64,000 bases of DNA from Clostridium lundense DSM 17049 (GCF_000619945.1 NZ_JHVC01000018.1:1-64000), one strand, 5' to 3'; numbered from the stretch's first letter, positions 15,847-25,330 are shown. Program-made: numbers and translations. The notes: generated by a model not told the origin, from the sequence alone.

Positions 15847-17268
15847 ATGATAATAAATATAGATTTAAGTAACTTAAAATATAGATATGATGTATATCAA
15901 ATGTTTAATCTTTTTTATCCCTTTAATGAGTTAGTATTTCAAAAGGATAATTGGAATTATAAAGTAGAAGTAAAAGATGATAAGTTTATTATAAGAGATA
16001 AAGAGGAGAGTAAAGAGTTTTTTATTGAAGAGGCTAGTAAAATAAAGGAAGAATTAAAAAAAGCTGTTTATATATTTTTAAGAGATAAAACAGGTAAAAA
16101 TTTTCCCTGGGGGACATTAGTAGGTATAAGACCAAGTAAAATAGCTCTTTCTTTATTAAATGAAGGTAAAAGCGAAGATGAAATAGTGGATTATTTTTAT
16201 AATCACCATTTAACTAATGAGGAAAAAGCAAGGCTTTGTATAAGAGTTGGGAAAATAGAAAAAAGAATGGTGAATAAAGAGCAAAATACAATTAGTTTAT
16301 ATATAGGAATGCCATTTTGTCCTACTAGATGTTTGTATTGCTCTTTTGCATCTAATCCTATTGCATCCTGTAAAAAAATAGTAGAACCTTATATTCATTC
16401 TTTAACACATGAGATAGAGAAAATAAGTAAGTTTATAAGGGAAAAGGATTTAAATGTGGAAACCATCTATTTTGGAGGTGGTACCCCTACTGCAGTGAAT
16501 GATGAACAATTTGAATATATTATGAAAAATATATATAATAAATTTATATGTGGAAATAATATAAAAGAGTTTACTGTAGAATGTGGAAGACCAGACAGTT
16601 TAACCCAAAATAAATTTACTACTATGAAAAAATATAGGGTAGATAGAATCAGCATAAATCCCCAAACTATGAATGAAGATACTTTAAAATTAATAGGAAG
16701 AAATCATACTGTTTCTGATGTAATAGAGAAGTTTAAAATGGCAAGAGAATTAGGCTTTAATAATATAAATATGGATATAATAGTGGGGTTACCTAAGGAA
16801 AGATTAACTCAGATAAAAAACACATGTAAAGAAATATTAAGTTTAAAGCCAGATAGTTTAACAGTACATGGTTTATCTGTAAAAAGAGGATCAAAACTTC
16901 ATGAAAACATGAAAGAACATTTGCAAAACATAGATCAAAATGAATTAAATCTTATGTATAAAGAAACTTCAAAGTTAGCAGAGGATCTAGGGATGACCCC
17001 TTATTATATGTATAGACAAAAGAACATGATAGGTAATATGGAGAATGTAGGGTATTCATTACCGAAAATGGAATGCATATATAATATACAGATGATAGAG
17101 GAAAGGCAAACTATTATTGCTATGGGTGCTGATTCTGTAACTAAAGTTGTATTTTTAGATGAGAATAGACTTGAAAGAGTTCCAAATGTAAAGGATGTAA
17201 TAGAATACAATAAGAGAGCAGATGAAATGGTTGAAAGAAAAACTATAGAGTTAAATAAGCTCTATTAA
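15847..17268 (+). CDS. hemZ: HemZ-type coproporphyrinogen dehydrogenase-like radical SAM protein
   Basis: A 473-residue radical SAM enzyme. About 150 residues of N-terminal extension (ending in FPWGTLVGIRPSKIALSLL) precede the cluster motif C-x3-C-x2-C in PFCPTRCLYCSF, the pattern of HemZ rather than HemN or HemW. GGGTPT and ECGRPD are the SAM-contact motifs. HemZ is regarded as an oxygen-independent coproporphyrinogen III oxidase homolog, but clostridia usually lack full haem synthesis, so the physiological substrate is open. The neighbours are dtd and aspS, as in other clostridia. Confidence 0.9.
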   Translation: MIINIDLSNLKYRYDVYQMFNLFYPFNELVFQKDNWNYKVEVKDDKFIIRDKEESKEFFIEEASKIKEELKKAVYIFLRDKTGKNFPWGTLVGIRPSKIALSLLNEGKSEDEIVDYFYNHHLTNEEKARLCIRVGKIEKRMVNKEQNTISLYIGMPFCPTRCLYCSFASNPIASCKKIVEPYIHSLTHEIEKISKFIREKDLNVETIYFGGGTPTAVNDEQFEYIMKNIYNKFICGNNIKEFTVECGRPDSLTQNKFTTMKKYRVDRISINPQTMNEDTLKLIGRNHTVSDVIEKFKMARELGFNNINMDIIVGLPKERLTQIKNTCKEILSLKPDSLTVHGLSVKRGSKLHENMKEHLQNIDQNELNLMYKETSKLAEDLGMTPYYMYRQKNMIGNMENVGYSLPKMECIYNIQMIEERQTIIAMGADSVTKVVFLDENRLERVPNVKDVIEYNKRADEMVERKTIELNKLY

Positions 17269-17322
17269 TTAATAGAAAGTTAGAGCGACTTAAGGGTTGC
17301 TGTTAATATAAAAATTAAATAA

Positions 17323-17350
17323 TTATCAACTTATATATACAGGTTGATAA
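17323..17350 (+). promoter_or_regulatory. hairpin directly upstream of the aspS RBS
   Basis: TTATCAAC (17323-17330) pairs with GTTGATAA (17343-17350), and the aspS RBS AAGGAGG begins at the next base. There is no T-box-like sequence in the leader, so this is not a tRNA-sensing riboswitch. Confidence 0.4.
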
Positions 17351-17364
17351 AAGGAGGAAAAGAA

Positions 17365-19152
17365 ATGGGAGAAGCATTAAAGGGATTAAAAAGAACCATA
17401 ATGTGTGGCGAACTTAGAGAATCCCATATAGACAGCACATTCACTGTAATGGGCTGGGTTCAAAGAAAGAGAAACCTAGGAGGACTTATTTTTATAGATT
17501 TAAGAGATAGAACAGGAATCCTTCAGGTAGTATTTGGTGAAGCAATAAATAAAGAAGCTTTTGAAAAAGCTGATACTGCTAAATCAGAGTATTGTATAGC
17601 AGTTACAGGAAAGATAGTAAAAAGAGAATCACCAAATGATAGCCTACCAACAGGAATGGTTGAATTAAAAGGTGAAAGTATTAAAATATTATCTGAATCT
17701 GAAACGCCACCTATATATATAAAAGAAGATTTAGATGCTTCAGAGAATATAAGATTGAAATATAGATATTTGGATTTAAGAAGACCCGATATGCAAAAAA
17801 TATATATGATTAGACATAAGGCTGCTAAAGCTGTAAGAGACTTTATGGATTCACAGGGATTCTTAGAAGTTGAAACTCCAATACTTACTAAGAGTACTCC
17901 AGAAGGAGCAAGAGACTATCTTGTACCAAGTAGAAATTACCCTGGAATGTTTTATGCATTACCACAATCTCCACAATTATTTAAGCAGTTACTTATGGTG
18001 TCAGGTTTCGATAAGTATTTCCAGATAGCTAAGTGTTTCAGAGATGAAGATTTAAGAGCAAATAGACAACCTGAATTTACTCAGATAGATTTAGAAATGT
18101 CTTTTGTTGAAGCTGAGGATGTAATGAGCTTAAATGAAAAATTAGTTCAATATATATTTAAAACTATATTAGACGTAGATGTTAAGCTTCCTATGGAAAG
18201 AATGCCTTACAGAATAGCTATGGAAAAGTACGGTAGTGATAAACCAGATTTAAGATTTGGAATGGAAATAGAAAACATTAGTGAAGTAGTAGCAAATTCT
18301 GAATTTAAGGTATTTAGAGATGCATTAGATAATGGTGGTTCTGTACGTGCTATAAAGGCTGAAAATTGTGCAGACATGGGAAGAAAACAGATAGATAAAT
18401 TAACTGACTTTGTAAAGACTTTCAAAGCTAAGGGATTAGCATGGATAGCTTACAAAGAAGGAGAAATAAAATCACCAATAGCAAAATTCTTATCAGAAGA
18501 TGAAATGAAAGCTATACTAGACAAAATGAATGCTAAGGTAGGAGATTTAATCCTTATAGTTTCAGATGCTAAGGATAAAGTTGTATTCCAAAGTCTTGGC
18601 CAGTTAAGATTACACTTAGCTAAAGAATTAGAATTATTAAAAGATAATAAAGAGTTTAGATTTGTATGGGTTACTGAGTTCCCATTACTTTCATACAATG
18701 ATGAAGAAAATAGATGGGAAGCAGAACATCATCCATTTACAATGCCTATGGATGAAGATCTTCAATATCTAGATTCAGATCCAGGAAGAGTAAGAGCTAA
18801 AGCTTATGATATGGTACTAAATGGAGAAGAGTTAGGTGGAGGAAGTATAAGAATACATGTATCTAGTATTCAGGAAAAGATGTTTGAAGTATTAGGATTT
18901 ACTAAGGAAAAAGCTTGGGAAAGATTTGGATTCTTGCTTGAAGCATTCAAATATGGTCCACCACCACATGGAGGATTAGCATTTGGATTTGACAGAATGA
19001 TAATGTTCTTAGCAGGAACAGAAAATATTAAAGATGTTGTTGCTTTTCCTAAAAATCAAAATGCATTTTGCCCAATGACAGAAGCTCCTAATATAGTAGA
19101 TGAAGTTCAATTAAATGAACTAGGAATATGTACAAAAAATTCAGAAAAATAA
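17365..19152 (+). CDS. aspS: aspartate--tRNA ligase
   Basis: A 595-residue class II synthetase of bacterial type. The frame opens at a TTG at 17344, but the RBS AAGGAGG is inside that extension, so the ATG at 17365 (MGEALKGLKRTIMCGELRE) is chosen. N-terminal OB anticodon domain (about 15-110), class II motif 2 (FRDEDLRANRQPEFTQID), bacterial GAD insertion (about 290-410) and motif 3 (GLAFGFDRM). It charges tRNA-Asp. A 6S RNA lies directly downstream. Confidence 0.97.
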   Translation: MGEALKGLKRTIMCGELRESHIDSTFTVMGWVQRKRNLGGLIFIDLRDRTGILQVVFGEAINKEAFEKADTAKSEYCIAVTGKIVKRESPNDSLPTGMVELKGESIKILSESETPPIYIKEDLDASENIRLKYRYLDLRRPDMQKIYMIRHKAAKAVRDFMDSQGFLEVETPILTKSTPEGARDYLVPSRNYPGMFYALPQSPQLFKQLLMVSGFDKYFQIAKCFRDEDLRANRQPEFTQIDLEMSFVEAEDVMSLNEKLVQYIFKTILDVDVKLPMERMPYRIAMEKYGSDKPDLRFGMEIENISEVVANSEFKVFRDALDNGGSVRAIKAENCADMGRKQIDKLTDFVKTFKAKGLAWIAYKEGEIKSPIAKFLSEDEMKAILDKMNAKVGDLILIVSDAKDKVVFQSLGQLRLHLAKELELLKDNKEFRFVWVTEFPLLSYNDEENRWEAEHHPFTMPMDEDLQYLDSDPGRVRAKAYDMVLNGEELGGGSIRIHVSSIQEKMFEVLGFTKEKAWERFGFLLEAFKYGPPPHGGLAFGFDRMIMFLAGTENIKDVVAFPKNQNAFCPMTEAPNIVDEVQLNELGICTKNSEK

Positions 19153-19204
19153 TCAAATTATATATGCTAAATGATTTAAATTGTAGTATAATATAATTGA
19201 AATA

Positions 19205-19400
19205 AAGAAGTATAATTCCTGCTGTGTGCGGAAATAGGTTTATGTTGAGCCAACATATTGATGAAGGGGAATCGGACTCTTTTTGTGGATTTGATGCTTA
19301 AGTTTTACTTAGGAACAGGGAAGCAAGAAGGAGATGCCCACCTGCTAGGTGCAGGTTCAAAAATAACCTATTTAAGCGACATGGTGGGAATTATGTTTAT
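19205..19400 (+). ncRNA. ssrS: 6S RNA (SsrS)
   Basis: ATAATTCC (19212-19219) and GGAATTAT (19387-19394) close a long hairpin of about 183 bases with extended partial pairing beyond. The conserved landmarks of 6S RNA are present in order: GCTGTGTGCGG, the left bulge strand TTGAGCCAACAT, the inner stem (CCCACCTGC/GCAGGTTC region), and the right side AACCTATTTAAGCGACATGG. A TATAAT (19187-19192) lies about one promoter distance before the 5' end. 6S RNA mimics an open promoter and binds RNA polymerase holoenzyme in stationary phase. The exact ends are estimates. Confidence 0.85.
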
Positions 19401-19445
19401 TTAGGAATTATTGTTACACGTATGGGGTCTTTAATTTCTATGAAA

Positions 19446-19475
19446 AAAAGCTAATGCATGAGAGCATTAGCTTTT
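19446..19475 (+). terminator. bidirectional terminator between 6S RNA and brnQ
   Basis: AAAAGCTAATGC and GCATTAGCTTTT form a 12-pair stem with a 6-base loop. A-rich and T-rich flanks make it usable from both strands. Confidence 0.85.
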
Positions 19476-19478
19476 AGT

Positions 19479-20756
19479 TTAAGCTTTTTTTGTTTTTACA
19501 TATAAATAAGATATAATAAATGCTATTATACTAGGTGCAACCCACACAAAGCCTATCTTAGATAAAGGTATTAAGGCGATAAAGTCTTCTATAAACTTTA
19601 TATGAATACCCAAAGGTGATATATTATCAAGAATGCTTATAACTAATGTAGTGTATACAGTGGAGGCTACAATCTTATGATTATCTATACCAAATAAAGT
19701 TAATATAACAAGTACCATAACTATAGGATATAATATTTTTAGTATAGGAACAGATAAAACTACAATTTTATCAACACCCATAGTAGCAGTTAAAATGCTC
19801 CATATGGAGATTATTATAGAGTTAGCTGTATAGGATAGTTTACCATTAGAAAGTTCCTCAAAATATTTAGCTGCTGAAGAAGTAAGACCAATAGATGTTG
19901 TGAGACAAGCTAGTGCTACAGCTAATCCAAGAACAATATTGCCAGAGAATCCTAATACTCTGGTTACTATTTCAGTAACTAATGCAGTTTTAGATATGTC
20001 GCCAGGTAATATAGAGGAAGTTTGGCTACCTAGATACATTAAACCTCCATATATAAATCCAAGGCCTACTACTGCAACTATACCAGCTATTGAAGTCATC
20101 TTTATAATATCTGATGTTTTAGTATAGCCTTTATCTTTTACAGAAGATAAAACGATAGATGCAAATATAACAGAAGCTGTAGCATCCATAGTTTGATATC
20201 CTTCAATTAATGAATTAGAAAACACATTTTGAAAATTAGTATTTACAATTGCGCCTATAGGACTAATAATTCCTTTAATTATTATAGTTAATAATAGTAA
20301 TAAAAGTATAGGGGTTAAAATTTTTCCTATATTATCCACTATTGATGATGGCTTAAGAACAAAAGCTAAGTTAATAATAAAATATATTATTATACATGGT
20401 ACAATCCCTACGTTTGGAAATAGTGGGCTGATACTAAGTTCATAGGTAGTAGCAGCAGTTCTTGGTATAGCTAGTAATGGTCCTATAGCAAGTATAATAC
20501 CAGTAGTAGCTATAAGAGAAAATATTTTTCCAACTCTAAGTGACATTTCTTTAAATGTACCATTTATTTTTGCACAAGCAAGAATGCCTAGTAAAGGAAG
20601 ACCTACTCCAGTTATTATAAAACCAATTATGGATATGACAAATTTTGATCCAACAGCTTTTCCTAAATATGGCGGAAATATCAAATTACCTGAACCAAAA
20701 AACATAGCAAAAAGTGCTAATCCGATTATAAATGCGTCTCTATTAGATTTTTTCAT
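19479..20756 (-). CDS. brnQ: branched-chain amino acid transport system II carrier protein BrnQ
   Basis: A 425-residue membrane protein with about 12 segments. The opening IIGLALFAMFFGSGNLIFPP is the hallmark of the LIVCS family, and GVGLPLLGILA and ACLTTSIGLTSSAAKYF are also typical. It imports leucine, isoleucine and valine with a cation. RBS AAGGAGATATTT precedes its ATG on the minus strand. It is transcribed alone, convergent with the aspS/6S unit. Confidence 0.95.
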   Translation of the reverse strand: MKKSNRDAFIIGLALFAMFFGSGNLIFPPYLGKAVGSKFVISIIGFIITGVGLPLLGILACAKINGTFKEMSLRVGKIFSLIATTGIILAIGPLLAIPRTAATTYELSISPLFPNVGIVPCIIIYFIINLAFVLKPSSIVDNIGKILTPILLLLLLTIIIKGIISPIGAIVNTNFQNVFSNSLIEGYQTMDATASVIFASIVLSSVKDKGYTKTSDIIKMTSIAGIVAVVGLGFIYGGLMYLGSQTSSILPGDISKTALVTEIVTRVLGFSGNIVLGLAVALACLTTSIGLTSSAAKYFEELSNGKLSYTANSIIISIWSILTATMGVDKIVVLSVPILKILYPIVMVLVILTLFGIDNHKIVASTVYTTLVISILDNISPLGIHIKFIEDFIALIPLSKIGFVWVAPSIIAFIISYLYVKTKKA

Positions 20757-20883
20757 AAATATCTCCTTTCCGCTTATTTTAATAAAGTTAATAATTATTA
20801 TATCATATAAAGTAGATATATGTTATTTTTAGTATTATATAAAAATTAAAAAATATGCTGCAAAAAGAAAAGGAGGTGCAAAT

Positions 20884-21429
20884 ATGAATTTATTAATGGA
20901 AAAAGTAAATTGTATGCAATATGAAAATAAAGGTAAAAGTACGCTTTTGTTTTTAGGTAAAGAATATGAAGTAAAGAAAATTAAATATAAAGATAGCAAA
21001 ATAAAAATATTTATCAGGGGAAAAAATATAGAAATGTATATACCGGAACAAATGAATGAAATTTATTATAAAAATGAAATAAGTAAAGCTTTAAATCAGT
21101 GGTATAGATATATATGCAGGGAAATAATAAATGAAAAGCTTCAATATTACTCTCATAAAATAAAAGTTAAATATAATAATTTTAGAATTAAGGATCAAAA
21201 AACTAGATGGGGAAGTTGTTCAAGTAAAAATAATTTAAATTTTAACTGGAGAATTGTGCTAGCGCCAGAATGGGTAATGGAGTATGTAATAATACATGAG
21301 TTATGTCATTTAGTTCATATGAATCATTCTAGTAAATTTTGGGGAGAAGTTTATAAATATATGCCCAATTATAATGATGCTATTCTATGGCTAAGGAATA
21401 ATGGACATAAATTATTTTGTAATGTTTAA
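20884..21429 (+). CDS. YgjP-like (M48-type, DUF45) metallopeptidase-domain protein
   Basis: A 181-residue soluble protein. The zinc motif is HELCHLVHMNHSSKFW: HExxH plus a downstream His in the MNHSSKFW signature of the YgjP/DUF45 family. KTRWGSCSSKNNLNFNWRI is the other conserved block. The length is a little short of the usual 220-240 residues, mainly at the N-terminus. The substrate is unknown. AAAGGAGGTG precedes the ATG. Confidence 0.9.
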   Translation: MNLLMEKVNCMQYENKGKSTLLFLGKEYEVKKIKYKDSKIKIFIRGKNIEMYIPEQMNEIYYKNEISKALNQWYRYICREIINEKLQYYSHKIKVKYNNFRIKDQKTRWGSCSSKNNLNFNWRIVLAPEWVMEYVIIHELCHLVHMNHSSKFWGEVYKYMPNYNDAILWLRNNGHKLFCNV

Positions 21430-21553
21430 TGTATATAAATCATAAAATTAGATAATAATAAAATATTTTTTAGAAAATATTTATTAAAAAGTAAATATAA
21501 GGTATAATTATGGTAATGATTAAATTTTAGAAGAATGTGAGGGGATGACTTAT

Positions 21554-21964
21554 ATGGAAAGAACTCTTGTGCTTATAAAACCTGATGGGGTTAAGCGACA
21601 ATTAATAGGGGAAATAATAAGTTTTTACGAAAGAAAAAATTTGAAAATTTCTTATCTTAAAATGATTAAAGCAGATAGAGAAGTTGCTGAAAATCATTAT
21701 ATAGAACATGCAGGAAGAGACTATTTTGATAAATTAATAGAATATATAACTGAAGATAAAATAGTTGCTATGATAATAGAAGGAGAAAATGCAGTAAAAA
21801 TAGTTAGAAAGATAAATGGAGTAACAGACCCTCTAGAAGCAGATATGGGAAGTATACGTGGAAAGTATGGATTGAGTAAACAAAGAAATTTAGTTCATGC
21901 ATCTGATAGTATTGAAAGTGCAGAAAGAGAAATTAGTATATGGTTTTCTGAATTAAAGCTTTAA
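21554..21964 (+). CDS. ndk: nucleoside diphosphate kinase
   Basis: A 136-residue protein. The frame can start at 21545, but GAGGGG touches that codon, so the ATG at 21554 (MERTLVLIKPDGVKR) is preferred. The active-site His lies in NLVHASDSIESAEREI, and GSIRGKYG is present. It transfers the gamma phosphate between nucleotides to balance NTP and dNTP pools. Confidence 0.96.
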   Translation: MERTLVLIKPDGVKRQLIGEIISFYERKNLKISYLKMIKADREVAENHYIEHAGRDYFDKLIEYITEDKIVAMIIEGENAVKIVRKINGVTDPLEADMGSIRGKYGLSKQRNLVHASDSIESAEREISIWFSELKL

Positions 21965-22059
21965 AAATTTATTCAATATTTTTAATTTTTGAAAAAAAGA
22001 GGAAATTGTGGTACTAATATAGAATAATTTAAATAGCTTAATAGAGAGGTGTGTGAAAG

Positions 22060-22332
22060 ATGATATCAAATAAGGATGAAGTAATAAAGCTAGCGGAAGA
22101 AATACTATGTATGCTTCAGATAAATGGATATAATATAGAGCAGATGACACCAGAAGAAGTAAGTAAAGTAGTAGATGAATATTTAAAAGATATGTATGAA
22201 GAATTTGATGAAGATTATGGAGATATATTTAGTGAAGATGATATTTCCTATCAAAGTTTTGAAGACTTTTATAAAGGATTTACAAGAAGTTTGAAAAATA
22301 AAGATTTACATATAGAAAGTTATTTAAATTAG
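22060..22332 (+). CDS. conserved hypothetical acidic protein
   Basis: A 90-residue soluble, acidic, mostly helical protein (EVIKLAEEILCMLQINGYNI, then a very acidic stretch EEFDEDYGDIFSEDD). Clear RBS (GAGAGGTG) and a strong terminator after it. I do not recognise the family. No signal peptide or membrane segment. Confidence 0.75.
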   Translation: MISNKDEVIKLAEEILCMLQINGYNIEQMTPEEVSKVVDEYLKDMYEEFDEDYGDIFSEDDISYQSFEDFYKGFTRSLKNKDLHIESYLN

Positions 22333-22373
22333 AATTCCTTTTAGGAAGATTAAATTATATGGATATACATAAG

Positions 22374-22405
22374 AAAGGGTAGAGATTTTAATCTCTACCC
22401 TTTTG
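22374..22405 (+). terminator. rho-independent terminator
   Basis: AAAGGGTAGAGATT and AATCTCTACCCTTT form a perfect 14-pair stem with a 2-base formal loop, followed by TTTTGC. Confidence 0.85.
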
Positions 22406-22579
22406 CTATTATTAATTATATAAGGGATAAATTTTTAACAAATACAAAGGAAATGGAATAATAAGTAAGAAACAATGAGGTAGAATTTACTAATTATTTC
22501 ATATGCACTATTACATTTCTTGTAAATAAAACATATAATGATATAATAAAATTATTAATAGTAAAGAGGTAAAAATTTC

Positions 22580-22726
22580 ATGGAAGCTATAATAGAAAGA
22601 GTGGAAAAAGGCTATTTCATATGTAGAAGACAAGATGGGGTAATAATAGACATACCTATTAAATTTATTAAAACATTGAAAATAGGCGATGTTTTAATAG
22701 TTCCATATAAAAGGCAATTAAATTAG
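22580..22726 (+). CDS. DUF3006-like small protein
   Basis: 48 residues: MEAIIERVEKGYFICRRQDG then IIDIPIKFIKTLKIGDVLIV. The spacing of the beta strands and the final GDVLIV fit DUF3006, a small OB-like fold of unknown role. RBS AAAGAGGT. In Firmicutes DUF3006 genes sometimes flank MBL-fold nucleases, but none is adjacent here. Confidence 0.75.
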   Translation: MEAIIERVEKGYFICRRQDGVIIDIPIKFIKTLKIGDVLIVPYKRQLN

Positions 22727-22814
22727 TATAATATAGTAAATAAAAGTTAAGAATAATAGGGACGCATTTTTAGCATAATCATATATTAGTAAGTGGTAAA
22801 GGGAGGGAAAATGT

Positions 22815-23108
22815 ATGATTAAAGAAGAAAGTTTTAAATTAAAATCAATGTTGGAGGAAATAGGTCAAATTGTATTAGAAAACAAAAGATTCGACGAATG
22901 CAAAAGTGATAAAGATGAGTTATCGCTAATACTTGCCATTGAAAGCTTAATAAAAAGTGATATAAAAAATTTTGATGAAGAAGATATAATACAAAGAATG
23001 AAAGCAATAGAACAATTTTATGACTTAGATAATCCTGATATGGTTTCTAATAAAATTACAGGAAAAAGCTTTTTTATTTTTAATCATGTTAAAAAATTAA
23101 CAATATGA
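22815..23108 (+). CDS. hypothetical protein, 97 residues
   Basis: A helical, charged soluble protein (FKLKSMLEEIGQIVLENKRF, LSLILAIESLIKSDIKNF). The RBS AAAGGGAGGG is strong and supports translation. Family not recognised. It sits in a run of small genes between 22.0 and 23.5 kb. Confidence 0.7.
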   Translation: MIKEESFKLKSMLEEIGQIVLENKRFDECKSDKDELSLILAIESLIKSDIKNFDEEDIIQRMKAIEQFYDLDNPDMVSNKITGKSFFIFNHVKKLTI

Positions 23109-23189
23109 TGTAATAATTTCTGTGGAAATTTATATATAGAATAAAACTTCTTTCTTTAGAAAAAATAAATAGAGAAAGGAGTTGTGCTT

Positions 23190-23327
23190 ATGCCTAATAA
23201 AATGAGAAGTACAAAAAATAATAGAAAGCATGATGGCAAGTTTAAAAAGAAAAATATAAAGCATGATCCACAATCTGAAAGTTCAAGGGCGGTATTTGGA
23301 GAACCTAAGGCGGAAAGTGAAACTTAA
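23190..23327 (+). CDS. small basic protein of a clostridial family (CPC_1213-like)
   Basis: 45 residues, Lys/Asn/His-rich at the N-terminus, ending with QSESSRAVFGEPKAESET. The SESxRAVFGEP tail recalls a short clostridial family annotated CPC_1213; this is from memory and not tested. RBS GAAAGGAG is 9 bases before the ATG. Function unknown. Confidence 0.7.
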   Translation: MPNKMRSTKNNRKHDGKFKKKNIKHDPQSESSRAVFGEPKAESET

Positions 23328-23352
23328 TTAATACAAATGAGGGGTGAAAGAT

Positions 23353-23499
23353 ATGCTAGAAGGTAATATAGATGAACTAAAGTTAAAGGCTAAGCAAATG
23401 CTTATAGATGGAAAAACATTAGATGAAATTAGAAGAGAAACAAAGCTTAGGCAAAAAGATATAAGAAGAATACAAAAAGAAATTACTGCTAAGTTCTAA
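23353..23499 (+). CDS. small helix-turn-helix-like protein
   Basis: 48 residues: MLEGNIDELKLKAKQMLIDG, TLDEIRRETKLRQKDIRRIQ, KEITAKF. The LIDGKTLDEIRRETKLRQKDI pattern looks like a stand-alone HTH of the resolvase or sigma-region-4 kind (split here to short pieces in the family sense). It could bind DNA, but no target is visible. RBS GAGGGGTGAAAG. Closed by a terminator. Confidence 0.7.
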   Translation: MLEGNIDELKLKAKQMLIDGKTLDEIRRETKLRQKDIRRIQKEITAKF

Positions 23500-23506
23500 A
23501 AAATAG

Positions 23507-23542
23507 AGCTGAAATGATAGAGAATGTCATTTCAGCTTTTTT
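23507..23542 (+). terminator. bidirectional terminator
   Basis: AGCTGAAATGA and TCATTTCAGCT form an 11-pair stem (23507-23517 with 23527-23537) followed by TTTTT. It also lies at the end of the minus-strand gene 23545-24123. Confidence 0.85.
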
Positions 23543-23544
23543 AA

Positions 23545-24123
23545 TTATTTTTTTACTACATCAACTACTTGAGCAGAACCTCTATATATTTTTAACTTTA
23601 CTATATAATTATAGTTTTCCATAGGAGATGGATTCTTATCTATATTTTTGTAATAGTCACTTTCAATTACAACTTTACTAGAAGTAAAATATCTATCTAG
23701 TGGATAATTTATATATATTATATCTATCTTCTCTTCAGAGGATATATAATCACTTTTAAATATATAAATAGGAACTTGACACTTTAAATATACTTCATCA
23801 GATTTAGGCCTTTCCATAGTGATATGAGAAACATCATAGAAGGAACCTACCTGTGTTAATATAGCATAGGCATCTATTTGCTCTCCTTTAAATTTTTTTG
23901 CTTTTTCTACTAAAGTGAAATCTAATTTATCTTTTTTTATAGAAGATATTTTATAGTCTAAATAAAGTACCTTTCCCCTAAAGGTATCTTTTCCTGGTGT
24001 AATTCTAGATTCTAATTCAATTGTTTTACCATACTTTTGTGTAATTAAAGGAGGAATACACATAAAGATTAATATGCATAAAGGAATTAAAGAGGTTAAT
24101 AAATATTTTTTTGTTCTACTCAT
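23545..24123 (-). CDS. GDYXXLXY domain protein
   Basis: A 192-residue protein with one N-terminal membrane segment (about 7-27) and an extracytoplasmic beta-rich domain with the motif region FRGKVLYLDYKIS, corresponding to the GDYxxLxY signature. Such proteins are regularly encoded next to DUF2157 membrane proteins, as here, with a 2-base gap. The function is unknown; a shared envelope role for the pair is inference. Confidence 0.8.
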   Translation of the reverse strand: MSRTKKYLLTSLIPLCILIFMCIPPLITQKYGKTIELESRITPGKDTFRGKVLYLDYKISSIKKDKLDFTLVEKAKKFKGEQIDAYAILTQVGSFYDVSHITMERPKSDEVYLKCQVPIYIFKSDYISSEEKIDIIYINYPLDRYFTSSKVVIESDYYKNIDKNPSPMENYNYIVKLKIYRGSAQVVDVVKK

Positions 24124-24125
24124 AG

Positions 24126-25199
24126 TTACACACCCTTCTTCCTTAGTTTCTCAAAGTAATATCCCATAGCCATAAGAATTATTCCACCTAGGATAAAGAA
24201 AATTGATTTAGGTAAAAAGTCATAGGCAACATCAAAATAATATCTTAGTATAGTAAAACATAGGAAGGCAAGGGATAAGAGACTTCCTTTATTTATTAAA
24301 TATAAAAGATATATAAAAAAAGCTAAAGAAAATATTAAAGAAATTGAAGAAGCAGTACTTAATGAAAATAGATTTAGTTTTTGCCAAAACTCTTTATAGG
24401 TTAACATTATACCTGTTACTCCAAAAATAAGATTTCCTTGAAATTTGAAAACTTCTCTATTTAATTTTATAGGGCTATAATAAAAAGCAATACCTATAAT
24501 AAATAAGGCTAAAGTAATATATGGAGAAATTAAATCTGATCTTGAAGCAAAATATATTAGCCCATCTATTAACAAAACATTATTTAAAAAAGTCAAAATA
24601 TAATGATTGTCAAACAGCTTGCTATTAGCAATATACATATAAGGTATAATTAAAAAAAGTAAGTAAGGTTGATTTCCAGAGGCAAAATAACTATTTATAT
24701 ATATAAAAATGAGTACTTGAGAAAACGTAAATAAAATATGATCTTTAAATAACATGGCAAAGGGCATTACACCTAAAAACCAAAGGATAATTAATGTGCT
24801 AAAGTAGTTACTAAAGTTAAACATTTGGGCTATTAAAAATATTCCAGCTCCATATATAAGTGTACTTAGATATAAAAAGCTTTTACTAGTTTTAGGGTAG
24901 TTATCATAAACATAAAAGCTTATTATATTTGATAGGATAAACAGGAATATTACTATAATAAACTTAAGTGATTTGGTGAATCCTTGCCAATTACTCGCTA
25001 TGAAGGTTAGTATACCTAGACCAATAAGTATAGAGCCTATGGATAATAGAATTCTTATGAAATTTATTTCACTGCCTACATTGTAACTAAGAAGCATAGA
25101 TTCCTTTTGGTCTTTAGTTATAATCCCATCATTTTCAAAGAAGGTCAATTCTTTTTGCAAAAAATTAAATTTACTGGAATTAATATTTCTTTTATTCAT
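24126..25199 (-). CDS. DUF2157 membrane protein
   Basis: A 357-residue protein. The first 45 residues are cytoplasmic and end in the family pattern (GIITKDQKESMLLSY), followed by about 11 membrane segments, the first being ILLSIGSILIGLGILTFIAS with NWQG after it. This is the DUF2157 layout. It is translated just ahead of the GDYXXLXY gene in a two-gene operon. RBS AAGGAGAAATGCT precedes the ATG at 25199. Confidence 0.88.
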   Translation of the reverse strand: MNKRNINSSKFNFLQKELTFFENDGIITKDQKESMLLSYNVGSEINFIRILLSIGSILIGLGILTFIASNWQGFTKSLKFIIVIFLFILSNIISFYVYDNYPKTSKSFLYLSTLIYGAGIFLIAQMFNFSNYFSTLIILWFLGVMPFAMLFKDHILFTFSQVLIFIYINSYFASGNQPYLLFLIIPYMYIANSKLFDNHYILTFLNNVLLIDGLIYFASRSDLISPYITLALFIIGIAFYYSPIKLNREVFKFQGNLIFGVTGIMLTYKEFWQKLNLFSLSTASSISLIFSLAFFIYLLYLINKGSLLSLAFLCFTILRYYFDVAYDFLPKSIFFILGGIILMAMGYYFEKLRKKGV

Positions 25200-25330
25200 A
25201 GCATTTCTCCTTAATTAATTTTTAGATTTATAAATATAGATAAGTAAGTATTTTTTTAAGCAAATACCATTGGAAGTTAAGAGTCATTTGGTATTAGTAT
25301 TATGCATATATTACAATATTATAAGCTTAA

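Noticed and set aside
17269..17364. T-box leader in front of aspS
   Set aside because: The leader is short, with only an 8-pair hairpin, and lacks the conserved T-box bulge sequence.
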